DNA of 64,000 nucleotides, from the NCBI RefSeq assembly GCF_900115395.1, contig NZ_FOWE01000002.1, positions 1 through 64,000 of the forward strand, written 5' to 3'. Of this stretch, positions 39,758-48,675 are shown in pieces (position 1 is the stretch's first letter; every line of letters begins with the position of its first letter). Below the pieces are notes generated by a model. The model was not told the origin of the DNA and did not search any database. It saw nothing but the letters and a program-made list of their open reading frames with translations. The translations under genes were made by a program, and so were the position numbers. This stretch comes from Geodermatophilus obscurus (lineage in GTDB: Bacteria > Actinomycetota > Actinomycetes > Mycobacteriales > Geodermatophilaceae).

Positions 39758-40702
39758 CCTCGATCCGGTTCCTCTCCAGCCAGGCCGCCAGCCGGGCGCC
39801 GTCCCAGGGGCGGCGACGGCGGGCGGCGGCCAGCACCAGCGCGCGGGGGAGCTCGGCCAGGGCGAGCACGATCCCGGCCGCGCCGAGCAGGTCGCCCTCG
39901 CGCACGTGGCGGGCGACGGCGCGCGGCCGGCGGGCGAGGAACGCGGCCGTCTCCCGCACCGGGCGGGCGGCGTGCTGCGGGACGAGCACCTGCACCGTCC
40001 GCGCGTAGTGCCACTCGCGGCGCAGCGCCGCGCGGCGGCCGCGGCCGTCCTTGCCGTGGTGGAACCGGGCGTCGGGGACGCGCAGCAGCCGGTGCCCGGC
40101 GGCGCGCAGGCGCCGCGAGGCGTCGCGGTCCTCGTTGTAGAAGAAGTACAGCGGATCGAACCCGCCGGCGGCGAGGAACTCCTCCCGGCGGACCAGCAGC
40201 GCGGTGCCGGGCAGGTCGTCGACGTCGAACGGCGGGCCCGGCGGGTCGTCGTCCTCGCCGGGACCGGAGACCGCCGGGGCGGCCCAGACGGCGTCGGGCT
40301 CGGCGTCGAGGACCTCCGCCAGCCGGCGCAGCACGTCCGGCGCCGGCTCGCCGTCGGAGTTGAGCAGCGCGACGTAGCGGCCGCGGCAGGCGTCGAGCGC
40401 GAGGTCCATGGCGCGCGCGAAGCCGAGGTTGCGGGGCGAGGACAGCACGCGCCGGTCCGCGTCGGGGTGGCCGCTGCGCAGGAGCCGCCGAGCGGCGGCG
40501 GAGGTGGCCGGGGCGGGCGCGTTCTCGACCAGCAGCGCCCGCCCGCGCCAGCCGGGACCGGTGGCCGCCGCTACCGCCGCGCAGTGGCGGGCCAGCACCT
40601 CCGGCGGCTCGCGGTGCACGAGGAGGACGACGTCGACGTCGTCGAGGCCGGTGCGCGCGGGGGTCTCCACCGTGCCGCCCTACCCGGGGCGCGCGGGTGG
40701 CC

Positions 40703-40708
40703 TACCGT
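40703..40708 (+). promoter_or_regulatory. -10 element TACCGT
   Basis: TACCGT lies about 28 nt before the GTG at 40737, leaving a short leader with a GGGGGGA ribosome-binding site. Confidence 0.5.
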
Positions 40709-40736
40709 TCCGGGGAGCACACACAGCGGGGGGACC

Positions 40737-41801
40737 GTGACCGAGACGATGCGGGTCGCGGCGTCGGGAGCCGAGCTGCGCGCCGCCGCGGCGCTGCTGG
40801 GCGTGGCGCCGGCCGCGCTCGCCCCCGAGCTGCTCGACCCCGGCGCCCGCCTGCTGCTCACCGACGGCGCCGCGGCCCACCTGCGCCGGCGCTGGACCGA
40901 CGCCGGCCGCACCGAGGCCGTGGTCCTGCGCCGCTCGACACACGTCACCGGGCGGTCGGCGCTGCTCGCCGTCGCCTCGGCGTGGGGCTGCTCGACCGTC
41001 CACGACGCCGGCACCGGCCGGGTGCTGGAGGTCGCCGGCCCGCCGGAGGACGCCCCGCTGCCCGAGCGGTTCGCCCACCTGGCCGCGCTGGCCGCCACCC
41101 GGGTGGAGGTGGCGGTGGCGCTGGCCCGGGACAGCGGCCGCGACCAGCGCAAGGACGACGGCAGCTGGTCGATCGCCGCCGACGACGCCGCGCACGACGC
41201 CGCCGTCGAGGTGCTCGCCCCGCTCGGGGTGCCGGTGCTGTCGGAGGAGCGGGCCGACCCCGCGGTGCCCGACGACGGGCCGTGGGTGGTGCTCGACCCC
41301 CTCGACGGCACCGGTAACTTCCGCGCCGGCCTGCCGCCGTGGGCGTTCTCCGCGGCCCTGGTGCACCGCGGCGAGGCGGTGGCCGGGCTGGTGGTCGACC
41401 TGTCGTCGGGGCGCCGCTGGGCCGGGGGAGTGGGCACCGGCGCCTGGCGCGACGGCGTCCCGGCGCGGGTGCGCGAGGGCTCGACCGTCGTCGCCCCGTC
41501 CGGCCGGGTGGTGCGGGTGCCGTCGACGGCGTGGCGGGTGCGGGTGACCGGCTGCACCGCCGTCGACCTGTGCCTGGTCGCCGACGGGTCGGCAGGCGCG
41601 TGGCACGACCTCGACCGCAGCGGCACCCACGTCCACGACGTCGCCGGCGGGCTGGCGGTGCTGGCCGCGGCCGGCGGGGTCGCGCTCACCGACGACGGCG
41701 CGCCGCTGCGGCTGCGCCCGGACACCGAGACGCTGATCCGCTTCGCCGCCGCGGCCAGCGAGCGGTCGGCGCGCGAGCTGATCGGCGCGGTGGGCCGCTA
41801 G
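40737..41801 (+). CDS. inositol monophosphatase-fold protein with N-terminal extension
   Basis: This 354-residue protein ends in an inositol-monophosphatase domain (about residues 120-354). It has the metal ligands in VLSEE and in DPLDGTGNF (the DPxDGT motif), and HVHDVAGG in place of the usual WDxxAG. The first 115 residues are an extra domain I cannot assign, containing HLRRRWTDAGRTEAVVLRRSTHVTGRSALLAVASAWGC. The Mg sites appear intact, so phosphatase activity on inositol phosphate, PAP or fructose bisphosphate is possible. The GTG at 40737 has GGGGGGA 2 nt upstream. Its stop shares CTAG with fprA. Confidence 0.87.
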   Translation: MTETMRVAASGAELRAAAALLGVAPAALAPELLDPGARLLLTDGAAAHLRRRWTDAGRTEAVVLRRSTHVTGRSALLAVASAWGCSTVHDAGTGRVLEVAGPPEDAPLPERFAHLAALAATRVEVAVALARDSGRDQRKDDGSWSIAADDAAHDAAVEVLAPLGVPVLSEERADPAVPDDGPWVVLDPLDGTGNFRAGLPPWAFSAALVHRGEAVAGLVVDLSSGRRWAGGVGTGAWRDGVPARVREGSTVVAPSGRVVRVPSTAWRVRVTGCTAVDLCLVADGSAGAWHDLDRSGTHVHDVAGGLAVLAAAGGVALTDDGAPLRLRPDTETLIRFAAAASERSARELIGAVGR

Positions 41802-43186
41802 CGGGCCGTGGCGGCGCGGACGGCGGCCAGCAGCGTCTCCCGCTCGTGCATCGTGGTGCGGGCCCGTCCCCGGGTGGCGCCGAGGGCGACCTCGGCGGCG
41901 TCGATGGCCCGCCAGTCCTCCAGCAGCACCGGCTCCGCGCCCCGCGCCTGCAGCGTGCGCACGAGGTCGTCGCGGTCGCCCCCGGACCGGAGGACGCCGG
42001 CCTCCGCGTCGGCCAGCAGCGAGGTCACCGTCTCCCGGGCGTCGTGCTTGTTGGTGCCGACGACGCCGCTGGGCCCGCGCTTGATCCAGCCGGCCACGTA
42101 CTCCCCGGGTGAGGGCCGCCCGTCGCGCAGCACCCGGCCCTGCTCGTTCGGCACGGTGCCGCTGCGCTGGTCGACCGGCAGGCCGGGCAGGCCCTCCCCG
42201 CGGTAGCCGACCGAGCGCACCACCAGGTCGGCGGGCAGCACCTCGAACTCTCCGGTGCCGGTCGCGCGGCCGTCGTCGCCGACCGTCGTCCGCTCGACCT
42301 CGACGCCGGTGACCCGGTCGGCACCCAGCAGGCGCACCGGTCGGCGGTGGAAGCGCAGCCGCAGCGCGACGCGGCCGGGCCCGGCGTCGTGACCGGCCCA
42401 GCCGCGCAGGACGGCGAGGTTGCGGGTGGCGTTGCGGTCGCCGGCGATGCGCTCCTCGGCGGCAGGGGACAGCTCGAGGTCGGCCGGGTCGACCAGCACC
42501 GTGGCCTGCTCCAGCCCGTCGAGCTCGCGCAGCTCCATCGTGGTGAAGCTGGCCTGGGCGGGGCCGCGCCGGCCGAGGACGGTGACCTCCTCGACCGGCG
42601 CCGCGGCCAGGACGTCGAGCACGTGCTGGGGCATGTCGGTGGGCTCGAGCTCCTGGGGGGCGCGGGCCAGCACGCGGGCGACGTCGAGGGCGACGTTGCC
42701 GACGCCGACGACGACCGCGCGGCGCACGCCCTCGAGCGCGGACTCCACCCGGGCCCGGTCGGCGTCGGGGTGGCCGCAGTACCAGGCGACGAGGTCGGTG
42801 GCGGCGAGGCTGCCGGGCAGGTCCTCGCCGTCGACCGACAGCGGCCGGTCCAGCGCCGCGCCGTAGGTGTAGACGACGGCGTCGACGTGCGCGCGCAGGT
42901 CCTCGAGGGTGACGTCGGTGCCCACCTCGACGTTGCCGACGAAGCGGACGCCGGGGTCGTCGAGCGCGCGGTGCAGGGTGTCGCGGATGGCCCGCATCTT
43001 CGGGTGGTCGGGGGCGATGCCGTGCCGGACCAGGCCGAAGGGCGTGGGCAGCCGGTCGAGCAGGTCCACCGTCACCGGCACCGGTGCCCGGCGGGTCAGG
43101 GTCTCCGCGGCGTAGATGCCGGCCGGCCCCGCGCCGACGACGGCCACCCGCAGCGGGCGGCTCTCCGCGTCACTCTCGTCCGCCAC
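41798..43186 (-). CDS. fprA: ferredoxin/adrenodoxin-type NADP reductase
   Basis: This 462-residue FAD and NADPH enzyme of the FprA/adrenodoxin reductase type has VVGAGPAGIYAAETL (residues 16-30), TPFGLVRHGIAPDHPKMRAI, VVGVGNVALDVARVLAR for NADPH, RRGPAQASFT, and the C-terminal GWIKRGPSGVVGTNKHDARET. It passes electrons from NADPH to ferredoxin for P450s or iron-sulphur enzymes. It starts at GTG 43186 with CAGGAT 7 nt upstream. It reads toward the phosphatase-fold gene and shares its stop CTAG. Confidence 0.95.
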   Translation of the reverse strand: MADESDAESRPLRVAVVGAGPAGIYAAETLTRRAPVPVTVDLLDRLPTPFGLVRHGIAPDHPKMRAIRDTLHRALDDPGVRFVGNVEVGTDVTLEDLRAHVDAVVYTYGAALDRPLSVDGEDLPGSLAATDLVAWYCGHPDADRARVESALEGVRRAVVVGVGNVALDVARVLARAPQELEPTDMPQHVLDVLAAAPVEEVTVLGRRGPAQASFTTMELRELDGLEQATVLVDPADLELSPAAEERIAGDRNATRNLAVLRGWAGHDAGPGRVALRLRFHRRPVRLLGADRVTGVEVERTTVGDDGRATGTGEFEVLPADLVVRSVGYRGEGLPGLPVDQRSGTVPNEQGRVLRDGRPSPGEYVAGWIKRGPSGVVGTNKHDARETVTSLLADAEAGVLRSGGDRDDLVRTLQARGAEPVLLEDWRAIDAAEVALGATRGRARTTMHERETLLAAVRAATAR

Positions 43187-43193
43187 GACTGGG

Positions 43194-43199
43194 ATCCTG
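43194..43199 (-). promoter_or_regulatory. -10-like element CAGGAT, leaderless start
   Basis: CAGGAT on the minus strand is 7 nt before the GTG at 43186. Confidence 0.5.
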
Positions 43200-43266
43200 G
43201 CCCGGCGGGGTAGTGGTGCGCCAGATCACCGCCCACAACACACCGCTGCAGTGAAGGGGACCGCCC

Positions 43267-43578
43267 GTGTCCGTCGTCGTCATCGCCACCATCACCCCGA
43301 AGCCCGAGCACGCCGAGGAGGTCCGCGAGGCGGTGCTCGGGACGGTGCCGGCGGTGCACGGCGAGCCGGGCTGCGAGCGCTACTCGCTGCACCAGGGCCG
43401 CGACGGGGCGCTGGTGATGGTGGAGAAGTGGGAGAGCGCCGAGGCCCTGGCCGCCCACGGCAAGGCGGAGGCGCTGACCGCGCTGTCGGGGAGGCTGGAG
43501 GGCAAGCTCACCGGGGCGCCGGCGGTCACCGTGCTCGACGCGCTGCCCGCCGGTGACCCCGACAAGGGCGCGCTGTAG
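43267..43578 (+). CDS. antibiotic biosynthesis monooxygenase (ABM) domain protein
   Basis: This 103-residue protein has the single ABM ferredoxin-like domain: VVVIATITPKPEHAEEVREAVL, then GEPGCERYSLHQGRDGALVMVEKWES and a closing helix. Small members of this family are cofactor-free quinol monooxygenases or heme-degrading proteins; no distinguishing residue is visible. The GTG at 43267 has AAGGGGA 6 nt upstream. Two palindromes follow the gene before the convergent nei2. Confidence 0.9.
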   Translation: MSVVVIATITPKPEHAEEVREAVLGTVPAVHGEPGCERYSLHQGRDGALVMVEKWESAEALAAHGKAEALTALSGRLEGKLTGAPAVTVLDALPAGDPDKGAL

Positions 43579-43591
43579 CCCGGTGTCTCGT

Positions 43592-43609
43592 CGAGATCAC
43601 GTGATCTCG
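43592..43609. terminator. perfect palindrome CGAGATCAC/GTGATCTCG
   Basis: This 18-bp perfect palindrome is the first of two related elements between the convergent monooxygenase and nei2 genes. It may act as a terminator hairpin; there is no T tract. Confidence 0.5.
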
Positions 43610-43630
43610 GCATCCAGGGCCGGCGTGCGC

Positions 43631-43652
43631 GTCGAGATCACGGGATCTCGAC
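43631..43652. terminator. second palindrome GTCGAGATC..GATCTCGAC
   Basis: GTCGAGATC and GATCTCGAC form a 9-bp stem around ACGG. It is a near-copy of the element at 43592, and the pair may be a repeated intergenic motif or a tandem terminator. Confidence 0.5.
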
Positions 43653-43664
43653 GGGCGTGGTGCG

Positions 43665-44474
43665 CTAGACCGCCTGGCAGGTCGGGCACCAGTGCAGGTT
43701 GCGGCCGACCATCTCCTCGGTGCGCACCTCGGTGCCGCAGATCCGGCACGGCAGGCCGGTGCGCCGGTAGACGTAGTGCGCGTCCTCCCGGCGCACCGCA
43801 CCCGAGCGCCGGGAGCGGTCCGCAGGCTCGGTCGTCACGATCCGGCCCATCCGGACGCCGGCCCGCATGAGCTTCACCAGGTCGTCCCACAGCGCCTGCC
43901 ACTCCTGCGCGCCGACGTCGCGGCCGGGGCGGAACGGCGAGATGCGGTGCCGGAAGAGGATCTCGGCGCGGTAGACGTTCCCCACCCCGGCCAGCACCGA
44001 CTGGTCCATGAGCAGCGCACCGACCGCCGTCCGGCTGCGGCCGACCCTCGCGTACGACAGCGGGCCGCCGCGGCGGGTGCGCAGCGGGTCGGGGCCGAGC
44101 CGGTCGAGGATCCCGTCGACCTCGGGCTGGGTCAGGACGTCGCACGCCGTCGCCCCGCGCAGGTCGGTCCAGACACCTTCGCCCTTCGGCCCGTCGGCGA
44201 CCCAGCGCATGCGCAGCGCCCCGCGCGGGGACGGCGGGTCGCCCAGGCCGGTCGTGTAGGTGCCGTAGAGGCCCAGGTGCACGTGCAGGACGGGCCCGCC
44301 GAAATCGGCGAACAGGTGCTTGCCGTAGCTGGTGATCTCCTCCACGACCCGGCCGTCGAGCAGCGCGGCGCCCGCGGCGAAGCGGCCCTGCGGGCTGGTC
44401 ACGTGCACCGGCCGGCCGGCGAACAGCTCCGACTGCTCCCTGGCCAGTCGGAAGAGGGTGTGCCCCTCAGGCAT
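43665..44474 (-). CDS. nei: Nei2-type DNA glycosylase/AP lyase
   Basis: This 269-residue Fpg/Nei protein begins MPEGHT (catalytic Pro2, Glu3). It has the conserved Lys in SYGKHLF, QSVLAGVGNVYRAEILF (helix-two-turn-helix) and a C-terminal zinc finger CRICGTEV...WCPTCQ. The MPEGHT start marks the actinobacterial Nei2 group, which removes oxidised pyrimidines. Its ATG lies 8 nt inside the 3' end of the photolyase gene, so the two repair genes are co-translated. Confidence 0.95.
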   Translation of the reverse strand: MPEGHTLFRLAREQSELFAGRPVHVTSPQGRFAAGAALLDGRVVEEITSYGKHLFADFGGPVLHVHLGLYGTYTTGLGDPPSPRGALRMRWVADGPKGEGVWTDLRGATACDVLTQPEVDGILDRLGPDPLRTRRGGPLSYARVGRSRTAVGALLMDQSVLAGVGNVYRAEILFRHRISPFRPGRDVGAQEWQALWDDLVKLMRAGVRMGRIVTTEPADRSRRSGAVRREDAHYVYRRTGLPCRICGTEVRTEEMVGRNLHWCPTCQAV

Positions 44475-45840
44475 CGCGCACCGCCTGGTACCGCGCCAGG
44501 GCGACCTGCCGCTCCTCGGCGTGGTCGACGATCCGCTCCGGATAGCCCACGGGCAGGCCGCCGGGCGCGGTCCACGGCTCGTGCACGTAGCGGTCGGGGA
44601 CGTCGCGCAGCTCGGGCACCCAGCGCCGCACGTAGGCGCCGTCGGGGTCGAACTGCACGCCCTGCCGGGTCGGGTTGAACACGCGGTAGTACGGCGAGGG
44701 GTCGGTGCCGGTGCCGGCCACCCACTGCCAGCCGTGCTGGTTGCTGGCGAGGTCGCCGTCGACGAGGTGGTCGAAGAAGTGGCGCGCGCCGCGCCGCCAG
44801 TCGATGTGCAGGTCCTTGACCAGGAACGACGCCACGACCATCCGCACGCGGTTGTGCACGTAGGCCTCCCCGAGCAGCTGGCGCATCCCGGCGTCGACGA
44901 TCGGGTAGCCGGTGCGGCCCTCGGCCCAGGCGCGGAAGTGCTCGTCGGCGACGGGCCCGGTGTCGTACCGCATCGCCGTCATCCGGGGGTCGACCGGCTC
45001 GCGCGCGGTCTCGGGGCGGTGCCACAGGACGTCGGCGTAGAAGTCCCGCCAGATCAGCTCGCCGACGAACTTGTCCACCGCCTCGGCGTGCTCGTCGGCC
45101 AGTGCCTGCGCCTCGGCGAGGAGCGTGCGCGGGTGCACGGTGCCGTACTTCAGGTGCGCGGACAGGCGGCTGGTGGCGTCGGTGCCGGGGGTGTTGCGGC
45201 CGGTGGCGTAGCCGAGCAGCCGCTGGTCGCGGAACTGCGCCCAGACGTCGCGCCCGGCGGCCTCCCCGGCGGTGGGCAGCACCGTGTCGCCGAGGTCCTG
45301 CGCGGGCGGGAGGTCCTCCGAGCGGACGCCGTCGGCCCAGGCGACGTCGTCCGGCCGGGGCGCGGGCCCGTGCAGGCCGCGGGCCCGCCAGGCGCGGGCG
45401 AACGGCGAGTAGACCTTGAACGGCGTGCCGTCGTCCTTGGTCAGCCGGCCGGGCGTCACGCCGTAGGGCGAGCCGGTGCGCACCAGGGGGACGTCGCGGA
45501 GCGCCTGCTCGACGGCGGCGTCACGGGCCCGGCCGTAGACGCCGGCGTCGGCGGAGACGTGCACGCTCTCCGCCCCGGTCTCGCGGACGAGGTCGGGGAC
45601 CACCCGCACCGGGTCGCCGGAGCGGATGACCAGCGCGCCGCCGGTCTGCCCCCGCAGGTCCTCCAGGCAGCCGCGGAGGAACTGGCGGCGTGGCCGCCCC
45701 GAGGGCTCCCACAGCCGCGGGTCCACGACGAAGACCGGCAGCACCGACCCGCCGTCGCCGGCCGCGTCGAGGGCGGCCAGCAGCGCGGGGTGGTCGGCGA
45801 GCCGGAGGTCGCGGCGGAACCAGAGCAGGGCGGTGGGCAC
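44467..45840 (-). CDS. phr: deoxyribodipyrimidine photolyase
   Basis: This 457-residue flavoprotein of the class I CPD photolyase/cryptochrome family begins PTALLWFRRDLRLADHPALLAAL. It has the FAD-binding region TSRLSAHLKYGTVHPRTLL, ELIWRDFYADVLWHRP, GRTGYPIVDAGMRQLLGEAYVHNRVRMVVASFLVKDLHIDWR and LASNQHGWQWVAGTGTDPSPYYRVFNP. It uses light to split UV-induced pyrimidine dimers. The GTG at 45840 is 7 nt from TAGCCT. It is the first gene of a phr-nei2 operon. Confidence 0.96.
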   Translation of the reverse strand: MPTALLWFRRDLRLADHPALLAALDAAGDGGSVLPVFVVDPRLWEPSGRPRRQFLRGCLEDLRGQTGGALVIRSGDPVRVVPDLVRETGAESVHVSADAGVYGRARDAAVEQALRDVPLVRTGSPYGVTPGRLTKDDGTPFKVYSPFARAWRARGLHGPAPRPDDVAWADGVRSEDLPPAQDLGDTVLPTAGEAAGRDVWAQFRDQRLLGYATGRNTPGTDATSRLSAHLKYGTVHPRTLLAEAQALADEHAEAVDKFVGELIWRDFYADVLWHRPETAREPVDPRMTAMRYDTGPVADEHFRAWAEGRTGYPIVDAGMRQLLGEAYVHNRVRMVVASFLVKDLHIDWRRGARHFFDHLVDGDLASNQHGWQWVAGTGTDPSPYYRVFNPTRQGVQFDPDGAYVRRWVPELRDVPDRYVHEPWTAPGGLPVGYPERIVDHAEERQVALARYQAVRDA

Positions 45841-45847
45841 CCGCCCC

Positions 45848-45853
45848 AGGCTA
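45848..45853 (-). promoter_or_regulatory. -10 element TAGCCT, leaderless start
   Basis: TAGCCT on the minus strand is 7 nt before the GTG at 45840. Confidence 0.6.
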
Positions 45854-45888
45854 GGTGGCCGGGTGCGACGCCGCAGGTCAGCGACCGG

Positions 45889-46209
45889 TCAGGCGTCGGA
45901 GGTGGCCAGCCCGAAGTGGGGCTTGTCCTCGTCGGCGACCAGGTCCAGCGTCTCCGGGTGCTGCTGGATGTAGTGGCGGACGAACGAGCAGTAGGGGAGC
46001 ACGGTGAGCCCCCGCTCGCGGGCGGCGTCGAGCACGCCGCTCACCAGCATCTTGCCGAGCCCGCGGCCGCCCATGCTCGGGTCCACCTCGGTGTGCGGCA
46101 GGGCCATCGTGCCGTCCTCGACGTGGTAGCTGGCCAGTCCGACGACCTGCTCGCCGACGCGCACCTCGAACCGTCCCCGCTCGGGGACGTCGACCACCGT
46201 GGTCTCCAT
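45889..46209 (-). CDS. small GNAT-like N-acetyltransferase (YjdJ type)
   Basis: This 106-residue protein fits the short Gcn5-related family (PF14542 type). VGLASYHVEDGTMALPHTEVDPSMGGRGLGKMLVSGVLDAARERGLTVLPYCSFVRHYIQQHPE shows the acetyl-CoA loop GGRGLG and the conserved CSFV...Y..HPE ending. The acceptor is unknown; such proteins can act on small molecules or on Lys residues. The ATG at 46209 has AGGA 5 nt upstream. It follows the phr promoter region on the same strand. Confidence 0.92.
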   Translation of the reverse strand: METTVVDVPERGRFEVRVGEQVVGLASYHVEDGTMALPHTEVDPSMGGRGLGKMLVSGVLDAARERGLTVLPYCSFVRHYIQQHPETLDLVADEDKPHFGLATSDA

Positions 46210-46593
46210 CGTTGTCCTGCCACCTCCGCATCGCCCCGGCGCCGTTGCCGGGGTCACGACGTGCAACTGGAACGGTAACGCCTCGGAGCCGCGTCCGTGC
46301 CCCTCCGACGGGGTGTCCCGCGGACGGGTCGGCCCGGTCGCCGCCGCTCCGCACCGTCAGCGCGCGCGGCTCCGCCACACCGGGGACGTGCCCGACCAGG
46401 CCGTCCCCGTCACGGGCGCGCGGGCGCCGTCGTCACCCAGGAGGGGGACGGCGGTCACCCTCCGGGGCGGCCGCACGGCGGGTCGCGCGTCGGCCCGGCT
46501 GATTCCTCCCGGCGGGTTGGTCCTGGGGGCTGCTGCCCGCTTTCCTGCAGGCGCTCTTCACAGGCAACTCACAGCTCGAGCAGGGAGATGCGG
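46210..46593. other. 384-bp intergenic region
   Basis: This is the only gap over 300 bp in the window, between the divergent GNAT gene and the secreted hydrolase gene. It must hold promoters for both. I see GC-rich sequence with several short inverted repeats (for example GGGGGCTGCTGCCCG) and an AT-richer stretch near 46540-46575 (TTTCCTGCAGG, TTCACAGG). I see no convincing -35/-10 pair and no gene with proper codon bias. Confidence 0.7.
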
Positions 46594-48213
46594 ATGAGAC
46601 GACAGGTCGGCACGGTGGGAGGCGCGGTCGTCGCTCTCCTGGTGGCGAGCGGGGCACCCGCCGCCGCGACGGAGGAGGCGAGCGTCGTGCCTGCGACGCT
46701 CACCGTGCCGTCGTTGTCGTGGGCCGCCTGCGGCCTGACCGAGGAGGCGACGGCCGCCGACGTGCAGTGCGCGGTGGCCGGCCTGCCGCTGGACTACGAC
46801 GAGCCCACCGGCGGGCAGGTGCAGATCGCCGTCGCCAAGGTGCCGGCCACCGACCCGGCCAACCGGGTCGGCTCGCTGTTCTTCAACTTCGGTGGCCCCG
46901 GCGGTCCCGCCGTTGACTACCTGCAGGCGGCCGGTGCCGGCCTGTTCGCCACCTTGAACGAGCGGTTCGACATCGTCGCGTTCGACCCGCGCGGCGTCGG
47001 CCAGAGCACGCCGGCCATCGACTGCCAGATCGACGAGCGGACCGAGGAGTTCTTCCCGAGCCCCGCACCCACGCCGCTCGACGTCGACGTCGAGGAGCTG
47101 GTGTCCGGGGCCCAGCGCTACGCCGACAGGTGCGCGGCGGCCAACGGCGAGCTCCTGGAGCACGTCTCGACCGCCAACGTCGCGCGAGACCTGGACGCGC
47201 TGCGCGCCGCCGTCGGCGACGAGAAGTTGAGCTTCCTCGGCTTCTCCTACGGGACGTTCCTGGGCGCCACGTACGCGAGCCTCTTCCCGGACCGCTACCG
47301 CGCCATGGTGCTCGACGGGGCGCTGGACCCCACCGGGTACATCAACGACCCGGTCTCGCTGAGCACCGCGCAGGCGAGCGGCTTCGAGCTCGCGCTGGCC
47401 CGCTTCACCCAGGCGTGCGCGGTCGACCAGGTCGCCTGCGCCGGCTTCGGCGGCACCGACCCCTACCTGGCCTACGACCGGCTGCTGGCCGCCGCGGACG
47501 CCGCGCCGCTGCCGGCGGACGGCTACCCCGACGACCCGACGCCGGTCACCGCCGACGACATCCGCGCGGTCACGCTGACGCTGCTGTACGCCAAGGAGAA
47601 CTGGGGCCTGCTCGCCGCGGTGCTGGCCTCCGCCGAGGCCGGCGACGGCTCGCCCGTCCGGGCGCTGCTGGACCTGATCACCTCCGACCCGGTGGGCAAC
47701 GACGCGTTCTTCTCCATCTCCGCGGGCGAGCAGCAGTGGCCGCGCGACGTCGAGGAGTACCTGGACCGGGGTGCGGAGGAGTGGGTCGCCTTCCCGCACT
47801 TCTGGGCCAGCTTCGCCTACGCCGAGATCACGCTCGGGCTGTGGCCGGCCCGGGACGAGGACGCCTTCGCCGGTCCGTTCGAGGTGCCGGCGACCTCGCC
47901 CGCGCCGCTGGTCATCGGGACGACCTACGACCCCGCGACCCCGTACCGGGGGTCGCTGCAGATGGTCGAGGACCTCGGCAACGCCACCCTGCTGACGATG
48001 GAGGGTGACGGGCACACCGCCTACGGCGGCCGCTCCACCTGCATCGACTCCGCCACCGAGGCCTACCTGGTCGACGTGACGCTCCCCGCCCCGGGGACGG
48101 TGTGCACGCAGGAGGTGCCCTTCACCGCGCTCGAGGGCGTCGACGCCGCGTCCGGCACGGGCGTCCTCACGGCCCGACCGGTGGACCGGGGACTGCTCAC
48201 CGCCCTCCGCTGA
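46594..48213 (+). CDS. secreted alpha/beta hydrolase, tripeptidyl aminopeptidase (TAP/SlpD) type
   Basis: This 539-residue protein has a signal peptide (RRQVGTVGGAVVALLVASGAPAAA, cleavage near residue 26) and an alpha/beta hydrolase fold. It has the oxyanion HG-like LFFNFGGPGGPAVDY, the nucleophile in LGFSYGTFLGATYASLFPDRYRA, the catalytic Asp in VIGTTYDPATPY and His in MEGDGHTAYGGRSTC. A C-terminal TAP-like domain is present. Streptomyces relatives remove tripeptides from secreted proteins. The ATG at 46594 with AGGGAG 6 nt upstream was preferred to one at 46588. A large hairpin follows the gene. Confidence 0.93.
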   Translation: MRRQVGTVGGAVVALLVASGAPAAATEEASVVPATLTVPSLSWAACGLTEEATAADVQCAVAGLPLDYDEPTGGQVQIAVAKVPATDPANRVGSLFFNFGGPGGPAVDYLQAAGAGLFATLNERFDIVAFDPRGVGQSTPAIDCQIDERTEEFFPSPAPTPLDVDVEELVSGAQRYADRCAAANGELLEHVSTANVARDLDALRAAVGDEKLSFLGFSYGTFLGATYASLFPDRYRAMVLDGALDPTGYINDPVSLSTAQASGFELALARFTQACAVDQVACAGFGGTDPYLAYDRLLAAADAAPLPADGYPDDPTPVTADDIRAVTLTLLYAKENWGLLAAVLASAEAGDGSPVRALLDLITSDPVGNDAFFSISAGEQQWPRDVEEYLDRGAEEWVAFPHFWASFAYAEITLGLWPARDEDAFAGPFEVPATSPAPLVIGTTYDPATPYRGSLQMVEDLGNATLLTMEGDGHTAYGGRSTCIDSATEAYLVDVTLPAPGTVCTQEVPFTALEGVDAASGTGVLTARPVDRGLLTALR

Positions 48214-48225
48214 CGCGCTCCACCC

Positions 48226-48268
48226 GGGACCCCCGCCTCTGACCGTCCCGGTCAGGGGCGGGGGTCCC
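48226..48268. terminator. 19-bp-stem hairpin between convergent genes
   Basis: GGGACCCCCGCCTCTGACC pairs with the following GGTCAG..GGCGGGGGTCCC through 19 bp (one G-T pair) with a 5-nt loop. It lies after the hydrolase gene and reaches into the last codons of the convergent gene at 48252. It is the most stable simple hairpin in the window. Confidence 0.85.
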
Positions 48269-48548
48269 TCCGCGTCCAGGGGCGCTCGTCGCGCCGGCCG
48301 CCGAGCCCGGCCCGGCAGCGACGGCAGACCGCCTGCACCTCCTCGGCGTGCCGGCCGGACTCCGGCTGGACGTCGGCCCAGCTCACGTGCGGAAAGCGGG
48401 TGAGCCGGGACCGCGACAGCGACAGCCCGCACACGGCCTCGTTGCGCCCCTGCTCCCAGGCGTGCACCTCTCCGGAGGGGTAACGGATGCCGTCGTCCGG
48501 GTCGGTCCACTGGCCGGAGGCCGCGACGGCCGAGGTGCGCGGTGACAT
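48252..48548 (-). CDS. small protein with CxxC pair, unknown function
   Basis: This 98-residue protein has a conserved-looking core SGEVHAWEQGRNEAVCGLSLSRSRLTRFPHVSWADVQPE and a later AVCRRCRAGL that could bind zinc with the earlier Cys. The tail is Arg-rich and its final codons lie in a terminator hairpin. I think this is a real actinobacterial family, but I cannot name it. The ATG at 48548 has TATGCA 6 nt upstream. Confidence 0.75.
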   Translation of the reverse strand: MSPRTSAVAASGQWTDPDDGIRYPSGEVHAWEQGRNEAVCGLSLSRSRLTRFPHVSWADVQPESGRHAEEVQAVCRRCRAGLGGRRDERPWTRRDPRP

Positions 48549-48675
48549 GCCGGGTGCATACCCGCCGACGCGCCGGCACCGTGCGGCGTCCGGTCATCCG
48601 GTCCGGACCGATGAGCCCGGCGGCGCCGGCCGGTCGGTACTGGCGACAGCCCCGTCCGACCCCCCGGAGGACCCC

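Noticed and set aside
46210-46593. Possible small genes in the largest intergenic gap
   Set aside because: The open frames here lack ribosome-binding sites and codon-position GC bias, and their products look random.
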